64,000 nt of DNA from CAWDDA01 sp963813345 (GTDB lineage Bacteria > Acidobacteriota > Blastocatellia > RBC074), in the NCBI GenBank assembly GCA_963813345.1, contig CAWEYR010000022.1:1-64000 (forward strand). Reading direction: 5' to 3'. Shown piece after piece: positions 42,505-52,489 of the stretch. The position numbers and the translations under genes were made by a program. The notes below the pieces were generated by a model. The model was not told where the DNA came from, did no database searches, and worked only from the letters and a program-made list of their open reading frames with translations. Positions within the stretch are counted from its first letter, which is position 1, and every line of letters begins with the position of its first letter.

Positions 42505-44961
42505 CTACGGGAACCCGACTCTCCTGAGCAACTCCAGAAAGCGTGGATCGCTGTGCAAAGTCTTTAGAAACAGATCTACTTTCACAAACGGAATGAAATG
42601 ATCGCGTTTTTCGAATGCTTGATTGAGGGCGGCAAAGGCTCTTTCTTTCTGCCCTAACTCGGTATGAAAGGAAGCGAGGTCATAGGAAGACAATTTCACC
42701 CGACGCGTCTCGCTGGTCATAGCCTGCAGAAATCCTCGCCATCCGCCTCTGGCAAAACTCTCTCGGACCAGGTTTGCCGTTTCTGGCGCGCCTTTCAATT
42801 CCTGTGCTTTGGCGAATGGCTCGATGGCCAGATTGTGATTACCCTTCGATCGATGAATAGTGAAGAGAAGATAATGCGAATACCAGAAATTGGGGTCCAG
42901 GTCGAGAGTCTTCTTTGCCTGCGATTCGCTCTCTTCATACCTTCCGAGGTAATAAAGGCACTCCGCATAGTTCCGGTTGGTTGCGACTGATAGTGGTTCA
43001 ATCTCGAGTGCACGATTAAATGCCTTGGCGGCCTCCTCGAACCTGCCAAGCCAAAGGAGTCGCAGCCCATCCCGGCGATGACCGTCCCCAAAATTCGGTC
43101 TCAATTCAAGCGCCCGCTTGACCTCGCGTTCCCAGCCTGGAAAATCGTGATCCTGGAAAAACAGGATGACACCAAGCGTCGAGTGCGCCTCAGCTAAATC
43201 GTTATCCAGTTGCAATGCCTTGAGCACGAGCTCTCGGGCCTTTGGAAACGTATCAGCGGCAGGCGCATCGCCATAAATCGTGTAGAACATTTGAGCATCA
43301 GCGAGACCGGCGTATGCCAGGGCGTATTTTGAATCGATGGCGACAGCCTGCTCGAAATCCTCGATCGCTTTCCGCGTATCTTTAGTCGTGCGCTTGTTCG
43401 CATAAAAGAGCCCTTGCAAATAGAGTTTGTAGGCTTCGGCATTCTCCGTGTATTTCTTCGTCAGCTTCTGCTCGTCCGCGCCCGTCAGTTTCGTCTTGAG
43501 CTTGCTCGACACATCGCGGGCAATCTCGCTCTGCAATGAAACGAGGTCCGATTGTTTGCGATTGTATTGCTCGCTCCAGAGGGCGTTTTCCGTCTGCGTG
43601 TCTACCAGCTCAAGACTCAATGTCAATTGGTCGCCGCGCTGCGCGACGCGTCCCGTGAGGATCGCCTGCACCTTCAGCTCATCCGCGATCTTTGCAAGAT
43701 CAAACTCCTTATCCTTGTACCGAAAGACCGTTGATCGCGCTTTGACGCTCAGCATCGGAAGTTGCGACAAACTGCCTATAAGCGTTTCTGTCATTCCATC
43801 TGAAAGATAGTCAATGTCTGCGTTCCCGCTCGTATTGACAAAGGGCATGACCGCGATTGATTCGATCTGCTTGTTGCCTTGAGAGAAGTAGCGATAACCG
43901 AAATATCCTCCGACAAGAACAAGCAGGCCTGCGACTGCTATCAAAAGCCAGTTCCTTGTTGTTGACGAAGCTGCGTGTTGAACGCTTCCTGCCGTCACTG
44001 GCGCCTCTTGTCGACCCGCGGTAGTGTGCTGCAACTCCACCGTCTTCGCTTCTGCTGGTTCGGTTGACGTTGAAGAGCCTTCGAACTCAGTCTCAAACTG
44101 CAATCGCCTTTGTAGCTTCTTCAAATCCGCCACCAACGTGTGCACGCTCTGGTAACGCTCGTTCACATCTTTTGCCAGGGCCAGTGTGAGAATGCGTTCG
44201 AGCTCGGAGGGAGTTCCCGGAACGACCTGAGCGAGCGGCACCTGCTCGTGTTCAAGGATAGCGACGATGACGTGATTGATCGTCTCGCCTGTGAACGGCT
44301 GGCGACCCGCGAGCATTTCATAGAGCATCACGCCGAGGCTGAAAATGTCGGTGCGTGCGTCCACCGTGATGCCTCGCGCCTGTTCCGGTGACATATACGC
44401 GACGGTTCCCATGACGGTCCCAGCCTGTGTCAATCCGAAGTTTCTCGTTGCCGCCTCCGCGGCGAGCGGTGCGCTTTCGACGAGTTTCGCCAGGCCAAAG
44501 TCCAGTACCTTGACGATACCGTCCTTCCGAATCATGACGTTTTCGGGCTTGATGTCGCGGTGAATGATGTTCGCGGCATGAGCTGCTGCAAGAGCCTGCG
44601 CCGCTTGTGCGGCAATTTCCAGAACCTCATCGAGTGGCACCGGCGCGCGCTCCAGCCGGTCGCGTAACGTCTCGCCATCGATGAATTCAGCGGCTAGATA
44701 GTGTGTCTCGCCTTCTGCACCGAATTCGTAAATAGTCAGAATGTTCGGGTGATTGAGTGCTGATGCAGCAAAGGCTTCCTGCTCGAACCGGGCCAGACGG
44801 TCCTTATCCTTCGCGATGTCTGCTGGCAAAACCTTGAGCGCGATTCTGCGGCGCAGTCGCGTGTCCTCAGCAAGATACACTTCACCCATGCCTCCAGCGC
44901 CTAGCTTCGAGACGATACGGTAATGCGACACGGACGTGTCGGGCGAAAGTTCTTCAGTCAT
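42505..44961 (-). CDS. Ser/Thr protein kinase with TolB-like and TPR domains, second copy (818 aa)
   Basis: The order and length are the same as the kinase at 35302: kinase domain (GAGGMGEVYLAEDTRLRRR, IIHRDIKPENVMI, DFGLAKLVE, YMSPEQARG), linker with Thr/Ala/Glu, membrane helix near residue 340 (WLLIAVAGLLVLVGGYFGY), TolB-N-like domain (SIAVMPFVNTSGNADIDYLSDGMTETLIGSLSQLP), then TPRs (YKLYLQGLFYANKR, YALAYAGLADAQMFY, AEAHSTLGVILFF). The first 300 residues are very similar to the other copy; the TPR region has diverged, suggesting duplication followed by change in the sensing half. It has no phosphatase partner next to it. Intact, with no frameshift. Confidence 0.9.
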   Translation of the reverse strand: MTEELSPDTSVSHYRIVSKLGAGGMGEVYLAEDTRLRRRIALKVLPADIAKDKDRLARFEQEAFAASALNHPNILTIYEFGAEGETHYLAAEFIDGETLRDRLERAPVPLDEVLEIAAQAAQALAAAHAANIIHRDIKPENVMIRKDGIVKVLDFGLAKLVESAPLAAEAATRNFGLTQAGTVMGTVAYMSPEQARGITVDARTDIFSLGVMLYEMLAGRQPFTGETINHVIVAILEHEQVPLAQVVPGTPSELERILTLALAKDVNERYQSVHTLVADLKKLQRRLQFETEFEGSSTSTEPAEAKTVELQHTTAGRQEAPVTAGSVQHAASSTTRNWLLIAVAGLLVLVGGYFGYRYFSQGNKQIESIAVMPFVNTSGNADIDYLSDGMTETLIGSLSQLPMLSVKARSTVFRYKDKEFDLAKIADELKVQAILTGRVAQRGDQLTLSLELVDTQTENALWSEQYNRKQSDLVSLQSEIARDVSSKLKTKLTGADEQKLTKKYTENAEAYKLYLQGLFYANKRTTKDTRKAIEDFEQAVAIDSKYALAYAGLADAQMFYTIYGDAPAADTFPKARELVLKALQLDNDLAEAHSTLGVILFFQDHDFPGWEREVKRALELRPNFGDGHRRDGLRLLWLGRFEEAAKAFNRALEIEPLSVATNRNYAECLYYLGRYEESESQAKKTLDLDPNFWYSHYLLFTIHRSKGNHNLAIEPFAKAQELKGAPETANLVRESFARGGWRGFLQAMTSETRRVKLSSYDLASFHTELGQKERAFAALNQAFEKRDHFIPFVKVDLFLKTLHSDPRFLELLRRVGFP

Positions 44962-45072
44962 CGATCCTCGAGTGCATCTTCATTCTACGCGGGGACCGCA
45001 TGCGCGGTAATAGTTGCGAAGCTCCAGAGTGCGGTGGCCTGCCGCCGTCTTGTCTTCGTACATCCGGCCGAA

Positions 45073-48000
45073 TCACGATTGGAGTTCGCCGAGCAACTGC
45101 TTCGCATCTTGAAGGGCCGGTGTCTCAAAGCCTTCAGTAAACCAGCCGTAGATCGCTGCCAGCTTCTGTCGCGCTTCGACTAACTTGCCTTGACGCTGCC
45201 ACAAACGCGAGAGGTTCATTGCCGCGCGGAGTTCGAGCGATTTCGCGCTTTGCCCCTGGGCAATAGCAGTAGCTTGTTGAAAACAGTGTTCCGCCTCTGA
45301 CGTCGCTTGTTCGCCTGCTGTCTTGAGCACTAGCTCGCCCTTCAGCCGCCAGAGTTCCGCGTCGTAGAATCGTTCTCCCGTTTTCTCTGAAAGCGCCAGC
45401 GCTTCATCCAGCAAAGTAAGCGCTTCTTGCGTCTGCCCGGCTTTGCCGTATCCCTCGGCGAGGATTCCCCAGTTCCATACCGTGCCCAGCAAGCGCTCCA
45501 CTGGCGCGCCATACATCAGCGCCTTCCCTCGCCACAGTGACTCCTTCCTCGATCTTTCCCTGCCCGATATACGTCCAGCCAAGCGCTATCTTTCCAAAGC
45601 CCAGGAACATCGCCATCTCGTATTTCGTGGAGGTCGCGATCGCCTTTTCAGCGTGCTCCTGGGCAAGTTGCATCGAACCATTCAAGCGATGGAACCAGGC
45701 GGCAAAACTTGCGGCAAATGCTACGTTCACCGGATCAGAGAGTTGTGAGGCCAGCTCACACGACTGGTCGCTCATTCGGCGCGCCTGATCCGGATACCCC
45801 AAATGCCAAAGCACAATCGACCCGAATCCGAGGCACGCTACCCCAGAGTCGTAGCCATAAAGCTGGGTATTCGACCGGTGCTTCTCGAAATCATAAAGCG
45901 CGATTCCTTTTTCGAGATGATGGCGAGCGCCAATAAAGTCACCGAGAAAGGTCATGTTGTCGCTCATGGCATTGTGTGCCACCAACAACAGGGCAGGATC
46001 CTCGCCCGCGACGTGCAACATCTGTTCTGCTGTTTCTTGTCCCGGCCCAAACTGCCCGTGATTCTGATAACTCTCCCAAAGACCGAACAAGGCTGGGAAG
46101 AGTTGTGGTGAATCACCGATCTGATGGCATAACTCCCGCGCCCTTGCATATGCCGCGCTGGTCTCTTCGGCGCCAAATCCTTTATATGTGCGCAACGATA
46201 CGCCCAGCGAAAGTTGCAGTCCGAGCTCCTGCTGAGCTCGCTCCTTTGTTTCCGGTAAGGCTGTGAGTGCTGCTATCCCTCGACGAGCCAGCTTGGCTGC
46301 TTCCTGGGATGCAAAGAGCTGGCTGGCGTGTTCTGCTGCCATCTGGAAATAATCCGCAGCCTTGGAATACTCGCGGCCGGCTTCAAACAATGTTGCCAGA
46401 TCACTCGCGATTGCCACCTTCTTTGTGCCGTGAAGTTCTTCGAGCGTTTGCGCCACGTCGCGGCTGAGCGTCGCTTTTCGTGTGGCACGCAGCGCCGCAT
46501 AGAGCGCATTCTGATAGAGCACATGGATAAAGCGATACTTGAGCGTCAGCGTGCGATTCGGAAACTCGGCTTCATTTGTCAGCTTCACAAAAGAAAAGAC
46601 CCGCTCCAACTCTTCCAGCCGCTCTTCCACTTCGTCAGGCTCGAGTTTCAGCACATGCGCAATGACCGCCGAATCAAATTCATAACCCTGCACGCTTGCG
46701 ACTGTAAGAAGCTTGCGATGCCCTTCACTGAGTTGCGCGATCTTCCGCTCGATCATCCCGCGCACCGATCCGGCAACTCCCGCTCGATGTCCGGCAGTGT
46801 TTGTGCAAGCGTCCACGAACCGCTTGATTGGGCGATCACGTTGCGGTCGCGCAGGTAGCGCACGAGGTCGGCCATGAACAACGGACTGCCCTCTGTCTTC
46901 GCGTGAATCAGTGGGGGAATTCGGCAGGGAAGCGATGACCGGGAAATTCCAGCGCGAGATATTCCGCGATCTCCTCTTCGTCAAAAATTCGAGCAGCAGT
47001 TCCCGGCACACTCCGCGCGCTTGTAAGTCCGGCTTGATCTGCAGGAACGGATGTTTGGCGAGCAGCATGTCCGAAGGCCGATATGTCGTCACAATCAGCA
47101 CTCGCATCGCATCAAACTTGCCCGCCAGAAAACTGATTAGATCAACCGTCGAGACATCGGCCCAATGCAGATCGTCAAAGAAAATCACAGGCGGCTCCGC
47201 CGAGCGGCTTGCAGAAGTTCGCAAGCTCGCGCTTCATCTTCTCCTGCGACGCACCTTTGACTTCAGCCAGCAACCGCGCCGACTCTTCTCGCACCTGAAC
47301 GCGGCGCAACCTGCGCGTACCACGTCGGCGCAAGCTGCTTCATCATCTGCGCAATGCTCTCGTTGCTTCGCTAGCCAGGCCTTCCAGCGCTTCAAGCAGA
47401 GGCAGGTAGGCTTCGGTTCCTGCCAGTCGTTCCGAGCAACGCCCGCGTGCAATTGTGCATTTGCTCGTCCCCGCAAGCTCAGTGAGAAAATCCTCGACGA
47501 GCGTGGTCTTGCCGATCCCTGGTTCACCCGCGACACACACCAGGGAACTGCTCCGGGTCTTCGCTGCATTGAATGCCGATCGCAATGCGTTGCGTTCCGG
47601 ATCACGTCCCACAGTGTGACGGAGAGGACGAGAGATCGATGAACGATGCAAAACAGCACTGGACTCCGTTGGCTGTTGCGTTGGGAGCTTTTTAGACAAA
47701 GCCTCCCACCGAGCCCTCACTCCACGCATCAATTCCGCGAATCGTGGATCGGAGCGAACATTGGCCAGGAACGGATCGCGCGACGCGAGATACGGGTAGT
47801 TGATGAAGCCCTCATCCACCGCTGTTCGGAGCCAGCGCAGTGAGGCGTCGAGGTGTCCGATGAGTGCGTAGCCATCCGCGAGGAACAGCGCGAGGTACTC
47901 CGTCCAGGACGCGGCCTGCTCCAGCTCCGGCGTGACGTGAGTAACGGCTCCTTCGGCGTCCCCTTGAAGTGCTCGGCTCAGGAAGAGGCTCACGGAGCCA

Positions 48001-51000
48001 TACGGCGTTGCCTGACAGCGCCGCCCCCTCTTCCTCGAAAACGGTGATTGCTTCCTCGCGTACACCGGCGAGCGCCAGGTAGTAAGCTGCATAGACCCTG
48101 GCCGGATTACCCCGCTCCGTGAGATCGAAGACTCGTCGCGCGGCCTCCACGGTCTCTCCAACTCGACCCGCGCTGAAGTGTCGCCAGGCTGCTTGCGCCC
48201 AATTAAGCGGCGCCAGCGGATCTATGCGAAGAGACTCGTCGCACACCAGTCGTGCCCACTCGTATTGCTCCTGACCCGCAGTAAGGAGGTGACGAATCAA
48301 CTCGTTCAGGAACATGGAGTCGCCCGGCTTCTGCTCGTGCGCGGTCAGAAGATCAGGTATCGCGCTCTCTATGTCGCCGCGCTTGGCCGCGACCAATCCA
48401 CGAAGGAAGATCCCGAAATAACTCTTAGGGTCCTGCTCGAGCGCCTTCGCGGCGTATGCAGCCGCTTCGTCCAGGTACCGTTCCTCAGGGCGAATCGAGA
48501 AGTTGAGGTAGTACCACGAGACCATCCCCCTCGTGGCGAGGAGCAGCGAGTTCTCTCCGATGAGCTTCAGCCCGGCATCCACAAGTTTTTGCGCGCGGTC
48601 CAACGCCTCGCCTGTAAAGAGATATATTTCCTGGCGCGCCCGCATGTAGCAGTCATAGGCAGCGGTGTTGTCAATCGGCCGCTCAGCGATGCCCTGCGCT
48701 TCGGCGTCGGTTAGCCGTAGCTGCAGTGCGTTCACAATCTTTCGCGAAATCTCCTCCTGGATCGCGAACACGTCCTCGATGCTGCCCGAGTACTTCTCGG
48801 CCCACAGGTGCGAATCGGTCTCGGCATCGATGAGCTGGGCGGTGACGCGAAGACTCGTTCCAGCCCGGCGGACGCTACCTTCGAGCAGGTAGCGGACACG
48901 CAACTCTCGCGCGATGGCCCGCAGGTCTTTGTTCGTTCCTTTGAAATGCATCGCGGAGGTTCGCGAGATCACGCGCAACGCGCGGATCACTGACAGATCC
49001 GCAATGACCTCGTCCGTCAGGCCGTCGGCGAAGAACTCGTTGTCCGGATCAGGGCTGAGATTGCCGAATGGCAGCACGGCGATCGAAGCTGATGTCTCGG
49101 TGACCGCTGTCGTTTCGACAACGGGCAAAGATTCCGCTACGTCCTTTTCACCGGCAATCTTGAGCCCTGCCTTGCGCAGGCCATCAAGCTGGTGCTCGGT
49201 GAGTTCGGCGTCAAACCACTTGGCGTACTGTTCACGCGCAATCGACGCGACGTCCGGCGCCACAGCAAGCAATTCGCGCAACGCTGCGCGGGCGCGCTTC
49301 TCTTCGCCGAGCTGCCCATAGGCCGCAGCCAGCGCTGCGTGTGCATAAAAGTAGCCGGGCATGTTGATCTTCTGTGCGATTTCAACGCTGCCTGCGATAG
49401 TCATGATTGCGATAGGCATTGTAGAAGGCGCTCAGGTGATACCAACCCGGATGGTGGGGGTTGAGCTCGATCGCTCGCTGGGTCAAACGGAGCCCGTATT
49501 CCCAATTCCCGGAATAAGCGATCAGTATTCCGAGGAAAGCGCGTGGTGGAGGCATCCATTCGATTCAGCGCGAGCGAGCGCTCGGCTGCCGGTCGAAAGG
49601 CCAGGAAATCTTTCTGGAAGAAGAGTGTACTAGCCAGGACGTAGTGTGCGAGGTGATTGGTTGGCGCAGCGGCGACCGCTTTTCGCGCGGCGGCAAGCGC
49701 ACGGCCCAGGGGATCGGGCCTCATGTTGTAGCCCTGCGCGTACTCCTGCCAGTAGATCAATGACAGCATCGCCTGGCAGTCGCTGTGGTCCGGCGTGCTC
49801 TCAAAGGCCGCCTCGAGTATCTCCCGGACTTCGCGATGCTCTTCAGGCGTGATGCGCTCGAGGTAACCGAAGGCCCGCAGGACAGCCTCATGCGCGGAGT
49901 ATTGGCCGGCGCTCCTGCCGCGCAGCGACTCGCTCATGCTATGAACAAGCGCTCCGTACTGATCAGCAACGGTCGAGACGATGCGCGGTGTCAGCTCGTC
50001 CTGCAAATCAAAAAACGCGTCCGTGCTGAAGGTGCGATTGTAGGTCTCCGCCCATAGATGCACGCCTGTGCTTGCATCCACCAGCTGCACGGCGATGCGC
50101 AGCATCGAGCCTGCTTGTCGCAAGCTCCCTTCCATGACGTAGCGCGCGCCGAGCTCCTTGCCAATCGCCCGCACATCACCCGAATCGCTGGCATAACGCA
50201 GAGTGGAAGTAAGCGCAATGACTCGGAGGTAAGAGAAACGCGACAGGCCGGTGACGATGTCTTCTGTCAGCCCTTCCGCAAGCGCCTCGAGTTCAGCATT
50301 GGTGCCACGACATTTGAACGGCAGCACTGCGATCCAGAAGCCTTCGTCCGCGCGCGTGCCTCCGGCGGGCGTGGGCAGGATCTTTGTGTTGTCCTCCACG
50401 TTTCGTGGTTTCTCTGTGTGGCCTCCTCGCTCAATTTCCTGAAGCGCCTGTGCGACTTGTGTAGCTGTTGGGCGTTGGCTCGCATCTTTTTCCAGCATTC
50501 GCAGGACTAACGCATCAAGCGCCGCAGGAGCCTCCGGCCGCAAGCTGATCAATGGTGCAGGCGTATTCAACGTGATGCTGTGGAGAAAACCGACGAGCGA
50601 GTCGGACTTGAACGGATGCTGCCCTGTCGCCAGCTCATAGAGCACAATGCCGAGCGAGAAGATATCGGAAGGAGCTTTGACCGCTTCTCCGCGTGCCTGT
50701 TCGGGTGACATGTAGGCGACGGTACCCACGATCATGCCGGGTGTTGTGAGTTCATGCGAGGGTTGCGGCGTCTTCGCCCGACTCGGTGGGCAGGAGACGC
50801 GCGAGACCGAAGTCGAGGACCTTCACGTAGCCATCGTCGCGGACCATGATGTTGTCTGGTTTGATGTCGCGGTGCGTGATGCCGGCGGCGTGGGCGGCGC
50901 TCAAGGCCCTTGCCATCTGGGCCCCGAGTTTCAATAAGAGTTCCGGAGAGTTTTCTTCGGCAATGACGCTGCGAAGTGTGCGACCCGAGACGAGCTCCAT

Positions 51001-51270
51001 TACGAGGAAGCGGCCGGCTTCGCACTCGCCGATGTCATAGACGGTGACGATATTGGGATGATTGAGGGCGGAGGCGGCTTTGGCTTCCTGCATGAAGCGG
51101 CGCACGCGATCGGCGTCCTGCGTGAATTCCGACGGCAGAAGTTTGAGCGCGACCTGCCGATCGAGGCGGGTGTCCTGGGCTAGCCAGACCTCGCCCATGC
51201 CGCCTGCGCCAAGTGGTGTGAGGATACGGTAATGTGAGAGGACAGTATTCGCCGATAGTTCCTGAGTCAT
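45073..51270 (-). CDS. Giant composite Ser/Thr kinase - TolB - TPR - TolB - TPR - AAA ATPase - TPR protein (frameshifted)
   Basis: About 2,070 residues if read as one gene from ATG 51270. Kinase (10-265): GAGGMGEVWLA, THRDIKPDNIMV, DFGLARLL, then, after a one-base gap at about 50745, YMSPEQARGE. TolB-like domain 1 (about 310-440, IAVLPFKCRGTNAELEALAEG), TPRs (450-690), TolB-like domain 2 (725-860, IAVLPFGNLSPDPDNEFFADG), TPRs (880-1180), AAA_16/STAND-type ATPase (about 1215-1510; HTVGRDPERN, Walker A GEPGIGKTTLVE, Walker B VIFFDDLHWADVS) and MalT-like TPRs to the stop. Open frames run unbroken across kinase/TolB1, TPR/TolB2 and TPR/ATPase boundaries, so the fusion is real; about six indels lie inside domains, near 50745, 49400, 48010, 47340, 46780 and 45500. 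It has no membrane helix, unlike the 818-residue kinases. Confidence 0.75.
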
Positions 51271-51352
51271 CCGGTCCAGTTCTTGTCGGGGCAACGATCG
51301 ATAGCGCACTGGATTATCGATGAACGTCGCGCTACGGACAAGCTGGAGAGGG

Positions 51353-51475
51353 ATTCACCGCAGAGAACGCAGAGAGCGCAGAGAAGACGCAGAGGTCAAG
51401 ACGGAAAGATACTGTTCTGTTTTTCTATGTTTTCTCTGCGTCTTCTCTGCGCTCTCTGCGTTCTCTGCGGTGAAT
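51353..51475. repeat. 42-bp-arm perfect inverted repeat of GCAGAGAA units
   Basis: Arms 51353-51394 and 51434-51475 are perfect complements around a 39-bp loop. Each arm is an imperfect tandem of CGCAGAGAA/CGCAGAGAG-type units starting ATTCACCGCAGAG. It lies between the giant kinase gene start and the GxxExxY remnant. It has the same unit family as 54273-54382. Confidence 0.95.
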
Positions 51476-51480
51476 CTCCT

Positions 51481-51859
51481 CTACAGTTTGTTCACCATAC
51501 GTCTGATGCCAGCCCTCAATCGCAGCGTTGAAGTTGAAAGAAGCCGGAGCGATAGCCCCCAGTCTGAGGTACAGAGAAGAAGCTGGGCTTCGTGAACCGG
51601 TATCAGGTTCTCGACTGCCTTTACTTCAACCACCACCAGGTTGTCGACGAACAAGATCAAGCCGGAATGCTACATCGATTGCGCACTCTTGATAGACAAC
51701 AGGAAGCGCTACCTGCGTACATACATCGAGACCGCGCCTTATCAACTCGTGGACGAAGAACATGCCTGATATGCGCTTTCCAGAAGACCAGGTCCGAGAT
51801 CATGTGGCATCTGTGATTGCTGAATCGATGACGCTCCCGCTGACTTCGTTGATATTCAT
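51481..51859 (-). pseudogene. GxxExxY-family protein remnant
   Basis: The ATG at 51859 has AGGTAG upstream and gives MNINEVSGSVIDSAIT. In shifted frames come HDLGPGLLESAYQAC (the GxxExxY motif), HELIRRGLDVCTQVALPVVY, CAIDVAFRLDL, VDNLVVVEVKAVENLIPVHEAQLL (conserved PD-(D/E)XK-like VVEVKAV), LYLRLG and finally LRAGIRRMVNKL with the stop at 51481. Together this is a full-length GxxExxY protein of about 125 residues cut by at least five frameshifts. That is too many for casual error when the flanking genes need one or two, so a true pseudogene is likely. GxxExxY proteins are nuclease-fold proteins of unknown role that are often sporadic in genomes. Confidence 0.75.
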
Positions 51860-52025
51860 TGCTACCTCAGATACGCGCTCGCTAAGAAGGCAACCAGGTC
51901 GGTGGCCTTTGCTTGGCGGAAACTAACTTTCGCGTACGGGTCATTATCAGGGAAGCGTCTTTCTGCCTGGAAGTCTATGCCAACAGACATTCTCAATATT
52001 CGCAAGAATGTGAGAATGTCGCGCC
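51860..52025. other. Noncoding gap
   Basis: 166 bp. It holds a weak palindrome, CATTCTC...GAGAATG (about 51984-52018), and otherwise nothing recognised. Confidence 0.4.
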
Positions 52026-52407
52026 TCACTTGTGTTCCTTTTCGGGACCTAATCTTAGATACACGATCAAGAACATCGCACCGAGCGTCATATCAATTAT
52101 TCCTGTTGAGAGAATCACTGCTCCTGCTCGGTTGAGCACGTATAAACGCGACGACAGCAATTCCATAACTGTACTTCTCGATTACGCTCACGATCATTAA
52201 TGGTCGGTACCGTTGCGGGTCCCTTGAAATCACCAAAAATGCTATCTGCCACGCGATCCCCACTCCTATGAATCCGTAATAGTATTCAGGATGATTTATG
52301 GCTGGCGGGTTACTCATCCCATTCTTTTCCTCCAGAAAATATTGAGGGACCAGGACGAGCAAGCCATATATTCCTGCAAGTAAGTATGTCCACCTGGCGA
52401 ATTTCAT
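52026..52407 (-). CDS. Small four-helix membrane protein (one frameshift)
   Basis: About 126 residues. Frame 1: MKFARWTYLLAGIYGLLVLVP (helix 1), EKNGMSNPPAINHPEYYYGF, GVGIAWQIAFLVISRDP (helix 2), YRPLMIVSVIEKYSYGIAVVAF (helix 3). Near 52140 the frame changes to AGAVILSTGIIDMTLGAMFLIVYLRL (helix 4), ending GPEKEHK at 52026. The repaired topology has four helices with short loops and the conserved-looking motif HPEYYYGF. I cannot name the family; small membrane proteins of this pattern are usually annotated as hypothetical. It sits upstream of the carboxylesterase stop, in a region of broken genes. Confidence 0.6.
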
Positions 52408-52489
52408 ACTCTCACCTTGCAGCGCTCGCCGCTCAGTTCATCGAGCAACGCTTTTGCATCCCTCGATATTGAGATCGGTGAGACTGACG

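Noticed and set aside
45011..45050. Further copy of repeat family A (GAGTGCGGTGGCCTGCCGCC)
   Set aside because: Only a short partial match with no second arm; too little to call.
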